From positions 405,453 to 469,452 of the forward strand of contig NZ_FXAO01000004.1 in the NCBI RefSeq assembly GCF_900177645.1: DNA of 64,000 nucleotides, in the 5' to 3' direction. The notes below the pieces were generated by a model. It had not been told where the DNA came from. It did not search any database and saw only the letters and a list, made by a program, of their open reading frames with translations. Positions 53,463 through 61,991 of this stretch are shown here, one piece after another (positions within the stretch are counted from its first letter, which is position 1; the number at the start of each line of letters is the position of its first letter). The translations under genes were made by a program, and so were the position numbers. Origin of the DNA: Arenibacter troitsensis. Its GTDB lineage: Bacteria > Bacteroidota > Bacteroidia > Flavobacteriales > Flavobacteriaceae.

Positions 53463-55361
53463 ATGAGCGACGCTATTAAGCATGAATGTGGAATTTCCCT
53501 GATTCGGTTATTAAAGCCGTTGGAATATTATCAAGAAAAGTACGGTTCTGCCTTTTACGGGGTAAACAAGATGTACCTGATGATGGAAAAACAGCATAAC
53601 CGTGGCCAGGACGGTGCCGGTTTTGCCAGTATTAAATTGGACATGGAGGCGGGCGAGCGATATATGAGTAGGGTACGCTCCATAGACCAACAACCTATAC
53701 AGGACATTTTTGCCCAAATAAATGACCGTATCAATACTTCATTTAAAGAAAATCCGGAATATCTGAATGATGTTCCCAAGCAAAAAAAGCATATTCCCTA
53801 CATCGGGGAAGTACTTTTGGGACACGTTCGATATGGAACTTTTGGCAAAAACAGCATAGAGAGCGTACATCCTTTTTTAAGACAAAACAATTGGATGCAC
53901 CGTAACCTGATCGTTGCCGGAAATTTTAACATGACCAATGTTAATGAACTATTCGACAACCTTGTACAAATTGGGCAGCACCCCAAAGAAAAGGCCGATA
54001 CCGTTACAGTTATGGAGAAAATTGGTCATTTCCTGGACGATGCCGTTGCACAGCTCTATAAGGATATTAAAAAAGAAGGGTTTAACAAAAGGGAGGCCTC
54101 GCCATTGATCGCGGAAAGATTAAATGTTGCCAAGATCTTAAAAAGAGCAGCCAAAAATTTTGACGGTGGATATGCCATGGCCGGACTTTTGGGACATGGT
54201 GATTCCTTTGTACTTAGAGACCCTGCGGGGATTAGACCTGCGTATTACTATAAAGACGACGAGATTGCCGTAGTGGCATCTGAAAGACCTGCCATTCAAA
54301 CGGTATTCAATGTTAGCTTCGACGATGTTAAGGAATTGGACCCAGGCCACGCTATTATTATCAAAAAGAACGGCAAGGTTAAAATCAAGAAGATTTTAGA
54401 ACCTACCGAACGAAAGGCCTGTTCTTTTGAACGTATATATTTCTCCAGAGGAAGTGATAAGGAAATCTATCAGGAAAGAAAAATGTTGGGAAAACTGCTT
54501 TTTCCCATAATTCTGAAAGCAATAGACAACGATATAAAAAATACCGTATTCTCCTATATTCCCAATACTGCGGAAACTTCCTTTTTTGGAATGGTAATCG
54601 CGGCACAGAACTACATGAACAAGAAGAAAGAAGAACAAATTCTTTCTATTGGCAGAAAAATAACACGGGAAGAACTACATGAGATTCTGGAAGTAAGGCC
54701 TAGGATTGAGAAAGTAGCCATAAAAGATGCCAAACTACGAACCTTTATAACTCAGGACAGTAGTAGGGACGATTTGGTGGCTCACGTGTATGATATCTCC
54801 TATGGATCTGTGAAGGAAAATGATAATTTGGTCATCATTGATGATAGCATCGTTAGAGGAACCACCCTTCAAAAGAGTATCCTAAGAATATTGGACCGAC
54901 TATTGCCTAAGAAAATTATAGTTGTCTCATCCGCACCACAAATACGTTATCCTGACTGTTACGGAATAGATATGGCAAAACTGGAGGATTTCGTGGCATT
55001 TAAAGCTGCTTTGGCCCTACATGAAGAAAGGAACACGATGCATCTTGTGGAAGAAATCTACAAAAAATGCTTGCTACAGACCAAAACACAGGATTCTGAG
55101 GTGGTCAATTACGTAAAGGAATTCTATGCTCCTTTTACTGCAGATGAGATTTCCGATAAAATTGGGCAATTATTAAGTCCGCCAGACATTAAAGCCGAGG
55201 TTCAGGTTATATATCAAAATATTGAAAACCTACATGAAGCCTGTCCCAAAAATTTGGGAGATTGGTACTTTACAGGCAATTATCCCACACCTGGGGGTAA
55301 CCGCGTGGTAAACAGGGCGTTTATAAACTTTTTTGAAGGCAAAAACGAAAGGGCATACTAA
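53463..55361 (+). CDS. purF: amidophosphoribosyltransferase-type class II glutamine amidotransferase
   Basis: The 632-residue protein is a PurF homologue: a class II glutaminase domain with Cys9 (KHECGISLIRL, exposed after propeptide removal or by close positioning), QHNRGQDGAGFAS and GHVRYGTFG, and a phosphoribosyltransferase domain with the PRPP motif VIIDDSIVRGTT (about 457-468). It is longer than the roughly 500-residue E. coli PurF, with an extra C-terminal segment ending NLGDWYFTGNYPTPGGNRVVNRAFINFFEGK. A standard role in purine synthesis is likely but the extension is unusual. Two candidate small-RNA cassettes lie just downstream. Confidence 0.88.
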   Translation: MSDAIKHECGISLIRLLKPLEYYQEKYGSAFYGVNKMYLMMEKQHNRGQDGAGFASIKLDMEAGERYMSRVRSIDQQPIQDIFAQINDRINTSFKENPEYLNDVPKQKKHIPYIGEVLLGHVRYGTFGKNSIESVHPFLRQNNWMHRNLIVAGNFNMTNVNELFDNLVQIGQHPKEKADTVTVMEKIGHFLDDAVAQLYKDIKKEGFNKREASPLIAERLNVAKILKRAAKNFDGGYAMAGLLGHGDSFVLRDPAGIRPAYYYKDDEIAVVASERPAIQTVFNVSFDDVKELDPGHAIIIKKNGKVKIKKILEPTERKACSFERIYFSRGSDKEIYQERKMLGKLLFPIILKAIDNDIKNTVFSYIPNTAETSFFGMVIAAQNYMNKKKEEQILSIGRKITREELHEILEVRPRIEKVAIKDAKLRTFITQDSSRDDLVAHVYDISYGSVKENDNLVIIDDSIVRGTTLQKSILRILDRLLPKKIIVVSSAPQIRYPDCYGIDMAKLEDFVAFKAALALHEERNTMHLVEEIYKKCLLQTKTQDSEVVNYVKEFYAPFTADEISDKIGQLLSPPDIKAEVQVIYQNIENLHEACPKNLGDWYFTGNYPTPGGNRVVNRAFINFFEGKNERAY

Positions 55362-55453
55362 TCATTTCATCGTTTAAGCGTAGGATTTTATGCACTTCAT
55401 CGATGAAATACACTCTTTAACGTCTTTTTGATCAAAAAGCTACTAAGCGCATG

Positions 55454-55461
55454 TACTTTAG
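55454..55461 (+). promoter_or_regulatory. -7-like element of small-RNA cassette 1
   Basis: TACTTTAG differs from the consensus TAnnTTTG in one base and lies five bases before the 40-base core, the same spacing as in cassette 2. A TTTG at 55427-55430 is 23 bases upstream. Confidence 0.4.
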
Positions 55462-55466
55462 TAGTG

Positions 55467-55537
55467 CCATAGCATAAGTAGGTTAAGTTCATGGTAAGAT
55501 TTGGGGCAAAAAAGGTGGAGACTACTCCACCTTTTTT
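55467..55537 (+). ncRNA. candidate small RNA, copy 1
   Basis: The region begins CCATAGCATAAGTAGG, keeps a 40-base core (55467-55506) identical to copy 2, and ends in a rho-independent terminator: AAAAAAGGTGGAG, loop ACTA, CTCCACC then six T (55508-55537). The first CCAT of the core can pair with the ATGG that ends 28 bases later. Length would be about 70 nt. No shared reading frame with copy 2 extends past the core. It could instead be a duplicated 3' region of purF or a repeat family. Confidence 0.5.
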
Positions 55538-55669
55538 ATTGGTACCAATCCTATATACAGACCGCGCTGTATTACATCCTATATAAATTACTGTTTATCG
55601 AATAAGGAGTATTTCAACTTATTAAAGAGACATTCATCTAAAACCTTTTTCCCACAACTTACATTAGTA

Positions 55670-55677
55670 TACTTTTG
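55670..55677 (+). promoter_or_regulatory. -7 promoter element of small-RNA cassette 2
   Basis: TACTTTTG matches TAnnTTTG perfectly and lies five bases before the 40-base core, so transcription would begin at or next to the first base of the repeat. Confidence 0.55.
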
Positions 55678-55682
55678 GAGGA

Positions 55683-55751
55683 CCATAGCATAAGTAGGTT
55701 AAGTTCATGGTAAGATTTGGGGAAAAAGGTAGAGCTATGCTCTGCCTTTTT
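55683..55751 (+). ncRNA. candidate small RNA, copy 2
   Basis: The 40-base core (55683-55722) is identical to copy 1 at 216 bases distance. It is followed by an intrinsic terminator: GGTAGAGC (55728-55735), loop TAT, GCTCTGCC (55739-55746), then five T. Relative to copy 1, one stem pair changed from G-C to A-T on both sides, a compensatory change that indicates selection on the hairpin. With its own -7 element this is the more convincing of the two copies. Confidence 0.55.
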
Positions 55752-55853
55752 ATTTTTGTACTGATCTGTAATGATATTTAGGCATTAAGAACTGCCTAAA
55801 GCCAAATCGAAATTCTTTGGACGGTTTCCACATTGCAACAGAAAATATTTTCA

Positions 55854-56444
55854 CTAAACGTGCTTTCCCCTATCCCAACCATATTTTTCCAAATACTGCT
55901 TACCACTTTCTATAGCATCATCTTCCAAGCTTGTAGCCATAGTGTCGTTCCAGCGGTTTAAAAAGCCGAACAAAGAAATGACCCCCAGCATTTCCACTAT
56001 CTCTCCTTCATCCCAGTATTTATATAGGGCTTTCTTTATTTTAGAATTCATGGTATTGGGTACCTGGGAAGCTGCCAATGCAAAATCCAAGGCTACCCGT
56101 TCGGCCTCTGAAAATGCCGAATGCGTCCTATACTCACAGATATTATCCAATTGTTCCTGTTCCGCCCCGTAACGTTCTGCCGCCCTTATGGCATGTGCCT
56201 GGCAATAGCGACAACCCGTGGCATTACTACTTACCCAGGCCATCATTCTTTTCAAAGCCGAGCTTACCCTTCCCTCATTGGCCATCACCGCCATATTCAG
56301 GTTAATGAACGCCTTGGAAATAGCGGGCCTATGCTGCATGGTCAATACCGAATTAGGACAAAAACCCAAAGTTTCATTAAAAAATTCGGCCAACTTTTTG
56401 GTCGCTGAATCATGATCGGCATCTAAAGGGTCTACAAGGGACAT
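55854..56444 (-). CDS. carboxymuconolactone decarboxylase/AhpD-like protein
   Basis: The 196-residue helical protein belongs to the CMD/AhpD family (PF02627), with the redox motif CRYC (Cys78, Cys81) followed by His84 (CRYCQAHAIRAAERYG). The peroxidase-related members reduce peroxides through this Cys pair. It is divergent from an OsmC-type protein with 55 bases between the starts, suggesting a joint response to peroxides or thiol stress. Confidence 0.88.
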   Translation of the reverse strand: MSLVDPLDADHDSATKKLAEFFNETLGFCPNSVLTMQHRPAISKAFINLNMAVMANEGRVSSALKRMMAWVSSNATGCRYCQAHAIRAAERYGAEQEQLDNICEYRTHSAFSEAERVALDFALAASQVPNTMNSKIKKALYKYWDEGEIVEMLGVISLFGFLNRWNDTMATSLEDDAIESGKQYLEKYGWDRGKHV

Positions 56445-56461
56445 GATTTGTGAATTATGCG

Positions 56462-56469
56462 TATTTTTG
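56462..56469 (+). promoter_or_regulatory. -7 promoter element for the OsmC-family gene
   Basis: TATTTTTG matches TAnnTTTG and lies 30 bases upstream of the ATG at 56500, in the divergent intergenic region. Confidence 0.45.
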
Positions 56470-56499
56470 ACCTATACAAGTAACGAAAAAAACACCTAC

Positions 56500-56922
56500 A
56501 TGACAAATCAAATCACCACCAAATGGCTTGGTAATATGGCCTTTGAAAGCAACAATCCGTCCGGAAACAACCTAATTATAGATGTAGCCCCCGAAAATGG
56601 GGGAGAAGGCATGGGATACCGTCCTAAAGCTCTTATGTTGACCGCTTTGGCCGGTTGCTCTGGTCTGGATGTAGCGTCCCTAATTAAAAAAATGAAACTA
56701 GAGGTCGAAGCCTTTAAAATAGAGACTATTGCCAACCTAACCGAGGAGGACCCCAAATATTATGACAAGGTATTGATAGAATATCATTTTTCCGGCGATA
56801 ACCTCAACGAAAAAAAGTTACAGAGAGCGGTTGACCTTTCAGTGGAAAAATATTGTGGCGTAATGGAAATGTTCCGGCAGTTCTCAACATTGGAAATCAA
56901 AACCTATTTCAACAAACAATAA
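56500..56922 (+). CDS. OsmC/Ohr-family protein
   Basis: The ATG at 56500 gives 140 residues; an earlier in-frame start at 56443 would overlap the divergent gene. The fold shows the OsmC pattern GYRPKALMLTALAGCSGLDVASLI (Cys53) and a second Cys119 in EKYCGVMEMF. These two Cys are the peroxidatic and resolving residues of OsmC/Ohr peroxidases, which reduce organic hydroperoxides. It is divergent from an AhpD-like gene and 19 bases upstream of the PNGase F-like gene. Confidence 0.9.
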   Translation: MTNQITTKWLGNMAFESNNPSGNNLIIDVAPENGGEGMGYRPKALMLTALAGCSGLDVASLIKKMKLEVEAFKIETIANLTEEDPKYYDKVLIEYHFSGDNLNEKKLQRAVDLSVEKYCGVMEMFRQFSTLEIKTYFNKQ

Positions 56923-56941
56923 TTAGGCGCTCAACTTTCCA

Positions 56942-58852
56942 ATGATCAATAGAATTTTGTTTTTAATGTATGGTTTTCTATGTTCCCTGCATATTTTACA
57001 GGCCCAGCATACCGAAAATATTATAAGCCACAACCAGGAAACCATTGTAACCGACCCATCAAAAGGTGAAAATAGTTATAAGCATTGGGCCCTCTTTCCT
57101 CCCCAAAGCAAGGAAATTCGCCAAATAGTCTTAAATCTCACTTTTGAATGCCCTGACAATATGCGCTGTGCCGACTGGGATTATGTGGATCACATTAAAG
57201 TGAGGCAAAAAAATGACACCACCAACTATGAAATTGCTAGAATGCTCACTCCGTATGGCGGGAGATTTCAGGAAGATTGGCGATTTGATTGGAAGGTGGA
57301 CATTACAGATTTTAGTCCCATTTTAAGGGATAGCCTCGAGGTAGATTATATACATACAGGTTACGAGGACAACAAGACCCGCGGATGGAAGGTTACCGTG
57401 GATTTTGAAATTACTTATGGGACTCCCGTTGCCGAGCAACTGGCCATACATAAGGTCTACGATGGTAATTATAGTTATGGGGATAAAACCAACCCCATTG
57501 AAAATCATTTACAACCCGTAACCATAAATGCCCATAGCAAATCAACTTTTGGGAAAGTAAAAATACATCAGACCGGCCATGGAATGGATGCCAATGGCTG
57601 TGGAGAATTTTGTGATAAATACCGTGACATACTGTATAACGGCAAGGTCATCAATAGAAAGCAATTGTGGATGGAATGTGGAGATAACCCCTTATATCCA
57701 CAAGCCGGGACCTGGATCTTTGACCGGGCCAACTGGTGCCCCGGTTATTTATTGCAACCAGATGAGGTAAGTTTTGACTTATATTCAGGACAGGAATTTA
57801 CCATTGACCTTAATATGGAACCCTATGAAACGGAAAAACCCAGTGCAAAAGAACTTCTAGTGGCCTATGTACTGGAATACGGCAAGATAAACGCCGAAAA
57901 TGACGTAGCTTTAGTGGATATCATATCCCCTTCCAATGAAAAAATCCACAGTAGAAAAAATGAAACGGGAGCCTTGGCCGTTATCCGGATAAAGAACAAT
58001 GGCCAGAACAATTTAAAATCTTTGGTAGTAAATTATTTTCTAGAGGGACAGAAACCAAAGGAATATAAATGGAAAGGGGACATTCCCTTTGGGGAAACAG
58101 CAATACTAACATTACCGGAAGAAATATACAGTGAAAAGGATTCCGCTAAATTTTACGTGGCGTTAAAAAGACCCAATGGCAAAAAAGATGGTTACGGATT
58201 GGACAATTCCAAAAGCTCGGTCTATACCAAACCTAATATCTTACCCGAGTCCGCTGTTATCTATTTTAAGACAAACAGTAAGCCCGGTCAAAATGAATAT
58301 TCCGTTACCGATAGCTACGGAAAACCAATATTCAAAAGAGATAGCGTAGATCTTAAACCTAATACCGTCTATTTGGATACCCTCAGACTACAAAAGGGCA
58401 ACTATACTTTTAAGGTATATGATAAAGGAGGGGATGGACTTGAGTTTTGGTTTAAGGCAAAAGATGGCAATGGTAGCGTTAAACTATTGGATACTTTGGG
58501 GCAAGCCATAAAACATTTTAATTCCGATTTTGGGAGCCATATTATATATAACTTTAGAGTAGAACCTGGAGTTCCCTATCATTTGGACAACGAACCGTCC
58601 ATAAACATGTTCCCAGCCAGAACGGAGGGCCCGGTAACATTGGATTATTTTGCCAATGTCGAAAAAGATGTGGAGGTCATTATTACCCAACAGGAGGATG
58701 AGACTAAAATAGTGGAGACCCATACCTACCTAAATTTCAAAAAGGGTATTTTTACATATGACCTCTCCTATTTGCCCAAAATGCGCTACTATCTTAAAGT
58801 GGTTATTGACGGCAAAGAGGTATTTAAAAATAGAATTAGGCTTAAGGAGTAA
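56942..58852 (+). CDS. secreted peptide-N-glycosidase F-like protein
   Basis: The 636-residue precursor has a signal peptide (ending LQAQ). Residues 60-285 align with the two PNGase F beta domains: CPDNMRCADWDYVD, VDFEITYGTP and GCGEFC/DRANWCPGY. Hand alignment with the Elizabethkingia enzyme puts catalytic Asp60, Glu118 and Glu206 on Asp80, Glu142 and Glu222, all conserved. The family cleaves N-linked glycans from asparagine. A C-terminal part of about 350 residues (beta-rich, no known domain) is absent in the 354-residue classic enzyme. It follows the OsmC gene closely and recJ starts six bases later. Confidence 0.85.
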   Translation: MINRILFLMYGFLCSLHILQAQHTENIISHNQETIVTDPSKGENSYKHWALFPPQSKEIRQIVLNLTFECPDNMRCADWDYVDHIKVRQKNDTTNYEIARMLTPYGGRFQEDWRFDWKVDITDFSPILRDSLEVDYIHTGYEDNKTRGWKVTVDFEITYGTPVAEQLAIHKVYDGNYSYGDKTNPIENHLQPVTINAHSKSTFGKVKIHQTGHGMDANGCGEFCDKYRDILYNGKVINRKQLWMECGDNPLYPQAGTWIFDRANWCPGYLLQPDEVSFDLYSGQEFTIDLNMEPYETEKPSAKELLVAYVLEYGKINAENDVALVDIISPSNEKIHSRKNETGALAVIRIKNNGQNNLKSLVVNYFLEGQKPKEYKWKGDIPFGETAILTLPEEIYSEKDSAKFYVALKRPNGKKDGYGLDNSKSSVYTKPNILPESAVIYFKTNSKPGQNEYSVTDSYGKPIFKRDSVDLKPNTVYLDTLRLQKGNYTFKVYDKGGDGLEFWFKAKDGNGSVKLLDTLGQAIKHFNSDFGSHIIYNFRVEPGVPYHLDNEPSINMFPARTEGPVTLDYFANVEKDVEVIITQQEDETKIVETHTYLNFKKGIFTYDLSYLPKMRYYLKVVIDGKEVFKNRIRLKE

Positions 58853-58857
58853 TTACC

Positions 58858-60576
58858 ATGCGATGGACCATTAAACCAATACCCGAACAAGCACAAATAG
58901 ATGCTTTGGCCTCTATATTAAAGGTGGAGGATTTGGTTGCACAACTATTATTGCAACGGGGCATTACCAATTACGAAGATGCCAAGAGGTTTTTTAGGCC
59001 ACAGCTTTCGGACCTACACGATCCCTTTTTAATGAAGGATATGGACAAGGCGGTAGAGCGTATAGATAAGGCCATTGCGAATCAGGAAAACATACTGATT
59101 TTCGGGGATTACGACGTGGATGGAACTACCGCGGTAGCCTTAGTTTCCTCCTATTTGGAAAGTGCCTACCCCAACGTGGCCACCTATATCCCAGACCGCT
59201 ACAACGAAGGCTATGGGGTATCCTATCAAGGTATAGATTTTGCCGAGGACAACGGCTTTTCATTAATAATTGCTCTGGATTGTGGGGTAAAGGCCATTGA
59301 CAAGGTTGAGTATGCAAGGGAGAAAGGTATCGACTTTATTATTTGTGATCACCATAGACCTGGGAATACATTACCCGATGCGGTAGCCGTATTGGACCCC
59401 AAGAGGGCAGATTGTTCCTATCCATATAACGAACTGTGCGGCTGTGGGGTAGGATTTAAATTGATACAAGCGCTGGGGAGCAAAAAAGGGGAAACCATTG
59501 AAGATTTAGTTCCTTATTTGGATCTGGTGGCTACGGCCATAGGCGCGGATATAGTGCCCATTACCGGGGAAAATAGGGTCATGGCGTATTGGGGTCTCCA
59601 AGTGATCAACCAAGAACCCAGGGCCGGGTTCAAGGCCATCATCAATCAGATAAAAAAACAAGTCCTTACCATTACCGATGTGGTTTTTATAATTGCTCCG
59701 CGAATTAATGCTGCAGGGCGTATGGAACATGGGCAACACGCCGTTAACCTGTTAAAGGAAACCGATTTGGAAAAGGCGGAATTTTTTGCCGCCGAAATAG
59801 AGAAATTTAATACGGATAGAAGAAACCTGGACCAGATCATTGCCCAAGAGGCACTTTTACAGATCCAAGAAAATAAAGAAGAGGAAGGATTTACCTCCGT
59901 CGTTTACAATGAAACCTGGCATAAAGGGGTGATAGGAATTGTGGCCTCCCGTCTCATAGAAACCTATTATAGACCCACTTTGGTCTTTACAAAGAGCGGC
60001 AATAAATTAGCAGCTTCCGCCAGGTCCATTAAAGGTTTTGACGTTTATGAGGCTTTGGAGGGATGTTCGGATACTATTGAACAATTTGGCGGGCATATGT
60101 ATGCCGCCGGATTAACTTTACTTGAAGAGAATTACGAGGCCTTTAAAGCCAAATTTGAGGAAGTGGTTGCCAAAACCATGGATCCAAATCTAATGTCTCC
60201 TGAAATTATGGTGGATGCTATAATTGGCATAGATCAAATTACCCCAAAGTTAATGCGCATTATTAAACAATTTGCCCCTTTTGGCCCAGGAAATATGACC
60301 CCCGTTTTCATGGCCGAAAATCTCAGGGATACCGGATACGCAAAAGTGGTCGGCCAAGAAGGAAAACATTTAAAATGTAAACTTTTTGACAAAAATAACG
60401 GCTCCAAGAGGTCGGCAATTGATGCTATAGGATTTAATTTGGGTAAGTATTTACCTACGGTTTTAGATAAAACAGTAAGTGCCGTATTTACATTGGATGA
60501 AAACGAATGGCAGGGTAATATAGCCCTTCAAATGAAGTTAAAAGACCTAAAAGAACATAATAGTTATCAATTTTAA
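58858..60576 (+). CDS. recJ: single-stranded-DNA exonuclease RecJ
   Basis: The 572-residue DHH-family nuclease degrades single-stranded DNA 5' to 3' in recombination and mismatch repair. Metal motifs are visible: GDYDVDGT (Asp84, Asp86, Asp88), the DHH motif in ICDHHRPG, and GGHMYAAGL in the C-terminal DHHA1 part. It starts five bases after the PNGase F-like gene and ends at a palindromic hairpin. Confidence 0.96.
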   Translation: MRWTIKPIPEQAQIDALASILKVEDLVAQLLLQRGITNYEDAKRFFRPQLSDLHDPFLMKDMDKAVERIDKAIANQENILIFGDYDVDGTTAVALVSSYLESAYPNVATYIPDRYNEGYGVSYQGIDFAEDNGFSLIIALDCGVKAIDKVEYAREKGIDFIICDHHRPGNTLPDAVAVLDPKRADCSYPYNELCGCGVGFKLIQALGSKKGETIEDLVPYLDLVATAIGADIVPITGENRVMAYWGLQVINQEPRAGFKAIINQIKKQVLTITDVVFIIAPRINAAGRMEHGQHAVNLLKETDLEKAEFFAAEIEKFNTDRRNLDQIIAQEALLQIQENKEEEGFTSVVYNETWHKGVIGIVASRLIETYYRPTLVFTKSGNKLAASARSIKGFDVYEALEGCSDTIEQFGGHMYAAGLTLLEENYEAFKAKFEEVVAKTMDPNLMSPEIMVDAIIGIDQITPKLMRIIKQFAPFGPGNMTPVFMAENLRDTGYAKVVGQEGKHLKCKLFDKNNGSKRSAIDAIGFNLGKYLPTVLDKTVSAVFTLDENEWQGNIALQMKLKDLKEHNSYQF

Positions 60577-60605
60577 TTTATTGATAACTTGATGGTATCA
60601 ATAAA
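60577..60605 (+). terminator. hairpin after recJ
   Basis: TTTATTGATA (60577-60586) and TATCAATAAA (60596-60605) pair perfectly; the sequence is all A and T in the stem apart from two G-C pairs, so the strength is moderate. Confidence 0.5.
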
Positions 60606-60713
60606 ATATACTTTTAATAGGCTATAACTACAAATATAAATAGGAATTTTACTACTTTTTTACTGCGAAGGTAAATAGGCCTATATACGTTTCCGAAATT
60701 CCCCTATGATAGT

Positions 60714-61490
60714 TCAACCCTCAGAAGGTTCATATTTTTTCAGGGACAAGGAAGCTCCATCAAATTCCCCATAGGTATAGTACGAAATCCAATCCCCTAA
60801 ATTTACGTAAGTAGATTTTTCATTTAAGGGTATTTCCAGAGGTAGGTGCCGATGTCCAAAAACAAAATAGTCATAATGCTGCTGCTCCAGTTTTCGCCTA
60901 CAATATTGCACCAGCCATTCGTTCTCCTCACCTAAAAATTTTATATCCTCATCGCCGGAAATCATTTTATTCTTCACGGAAAGATATTGGGCCAGTTTCA
61001 CCCCAAAATCTGGATGCAACCAATTGTAAAGCCATTTGGATACCGGGTTGGTGAATACTTTTTTCATCCGTTTGTATCCTTTGTCCCCAGGACCCAGGCC
61101 ATCTCCATGCCCTATTAAAAATGACTTTCCATTTAAAAGAAAGGATTGGGGTTGGTGATATACAGGAATGTTCAACTCTTCTTCAAAATAGCCGTTCATC
61201 CATAAATCATGGTTGCCCACAAAATAGTACACCGGAATGCCCGAATCGGTAATTTCGGCCAATTTTCCCAAGGTACGGGTAAAGCCCTTGGGCACTACCG
61301 TTTTATATTCGAACCAAAAATCGAAAAGATCCCCGAGCAGAAAAATAGCGGCAGCATCTTCTTTAATATTATCCAACCATGCCACAAACTTTTTTTCCCG
61401 TGGAAAACTAAGGTCCTTGGTGGGGGCCCCTAAATGATTATCACTAGAGAAGTAGATTTTTTTACCCTCGGGAACGTCTATGGTTTTCAT
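60714..61490 (-). CDS. lpxH: UDP-2,3-diacylglucosamine diphosphatase
   Basis: The 258-residue metallophosphoesterase cleaves UDP-2,3-diacylglucosamine in lipid A synthesis. I prefer the ATG at 61490 to a GTG one codon upstream. Motifs are FSSDNHLGAP (Asp17, His19), LLGDLFDFWFE (Asp54), VGNHD (Asn93, His94) and FGHRHLPLE. It is downstream of queD on the same strand with an 11-base gap, an operon seen in other Bacteroidota. Confidence 0.93.
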   Translation of the reverse strand: MKTIDVPEGKKIYFSSDNHLGAPTKDLSFPREKKFVAWLDNIKEDAAAIFLLGDLFDFWFEYKTVVPKGFTRTLGKLAEITDSGIPVYYFVGNHDLWMNGYFEEELNIPVYHQPQSFLLNGKSFLIGHGDGLGPGDKGYKRMKKVFTNPVSKWLYNWLHPDFGVKLAQYLSVKNKMISGDEDIKFLGEENEWLVQYCRRKLEQQHYDYFVFGHRHLPLEIPLNEKSTYVNLGDWISYYTYGEFDGASLSLKKYEPSEG

Positions 61491-61501
61491 CACGGGCCAT
61501 T

Positions 61502-61951
61502 TTAATTATCAGAAGCGTACCATTCCGCAAAAGAGGTATCGGTTTCCTGTAACTTTAATGAATGTAGGCTGATATTTTTAGGCAACCTCGCTTTAATTCT
61601 ATCCGCAAAATCCAATACCATATTTTCACTGGTTGGTTGATAGTTGGCCAAGATAACATTGTGCCCCCTATCTGTTAGTTCCTGTGCCAATTCCACATGG
61701 GGGGTATTTTTATTAAAAACCGTGGCGTGATCAAATTGATCTACAATTTCTTCCTTCACAATTCTCTTCAAATCCCCAAAATCTATGACCATTCCCAATT
61801 TTACATGGGTAGTATCGGTAATAGGCTTCCCAATTACTGTTACGGAAAGTTTATAACTGTGCCCATGTACATTTCTACATTTACCATCATAACCGAACAA
61901 AGCATGTCCAGTTTCAAAATTAAACTGTTTGGTAATACGAATGTTGCCCAT
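61502..61951 (-). CDS. queD: 6-carboxytetrahydropterin synthase
   Basis: The 149-residue enzyme converts dihydroneopterin triphosphate to 6-carboxytetrahydropterin for queuosine synthesis. Zinc-binding His16, His29 and His31 and catalytic Cys25 are in TGHALFGYDGKCRNVHGHSYKL; the C-terminal LKLQETDTSFAEW is also conserved. It lies first in a two-gene operon with lpxH. Confidence 0.93.
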   Translation of the reverse strand: MGNIRITKQFNFETGHALFGYDGKCRNVHGHSYKLSVTVIGKPITDTTHVKLGMVIDFGDLKRIVKEEIVDQFDHATVFNKNTPHVELAQELTDRGHNVILANYQPTSENMVLDFADRIKARLPKNISLHSLKLQETDTSFAEWYASDN

Positions 61952-61991
61952 ATTATTTATTTGGACTGCAAAGGTAATTTATTCTGCGAAA

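Larger units (their letters stand above)
55362..55853. other. gene-free interval with two cassette repeats
   Basis: This 492-base interval between purF and the convergent CMD-domain gene encodes no credible protein. It holds an eight-base stem (TTTCATCG at 55365-55372, CGATGAAA at 55401-55408), the palindrome CTTTTTGATCAAAAAG at 55424-55439, and two copies of a promoter, a 40-base core and a terminator (listed separately). Confidence 0.7.

Noticed and set aside
55482-55600. Short peptides (MVRFG...) starting inside the two repeated cores
   Set aside because: The two copies shift frame relative to each other just after the core, so the peptide is not conserved; the terminator pairing fits an RNA better.
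56078-56415. Three overlapping plus-strand frames opposite the CMD/AhpD-like gene
   Set aside because: They run antisense to a well-supported gene and show no family features or promoter.
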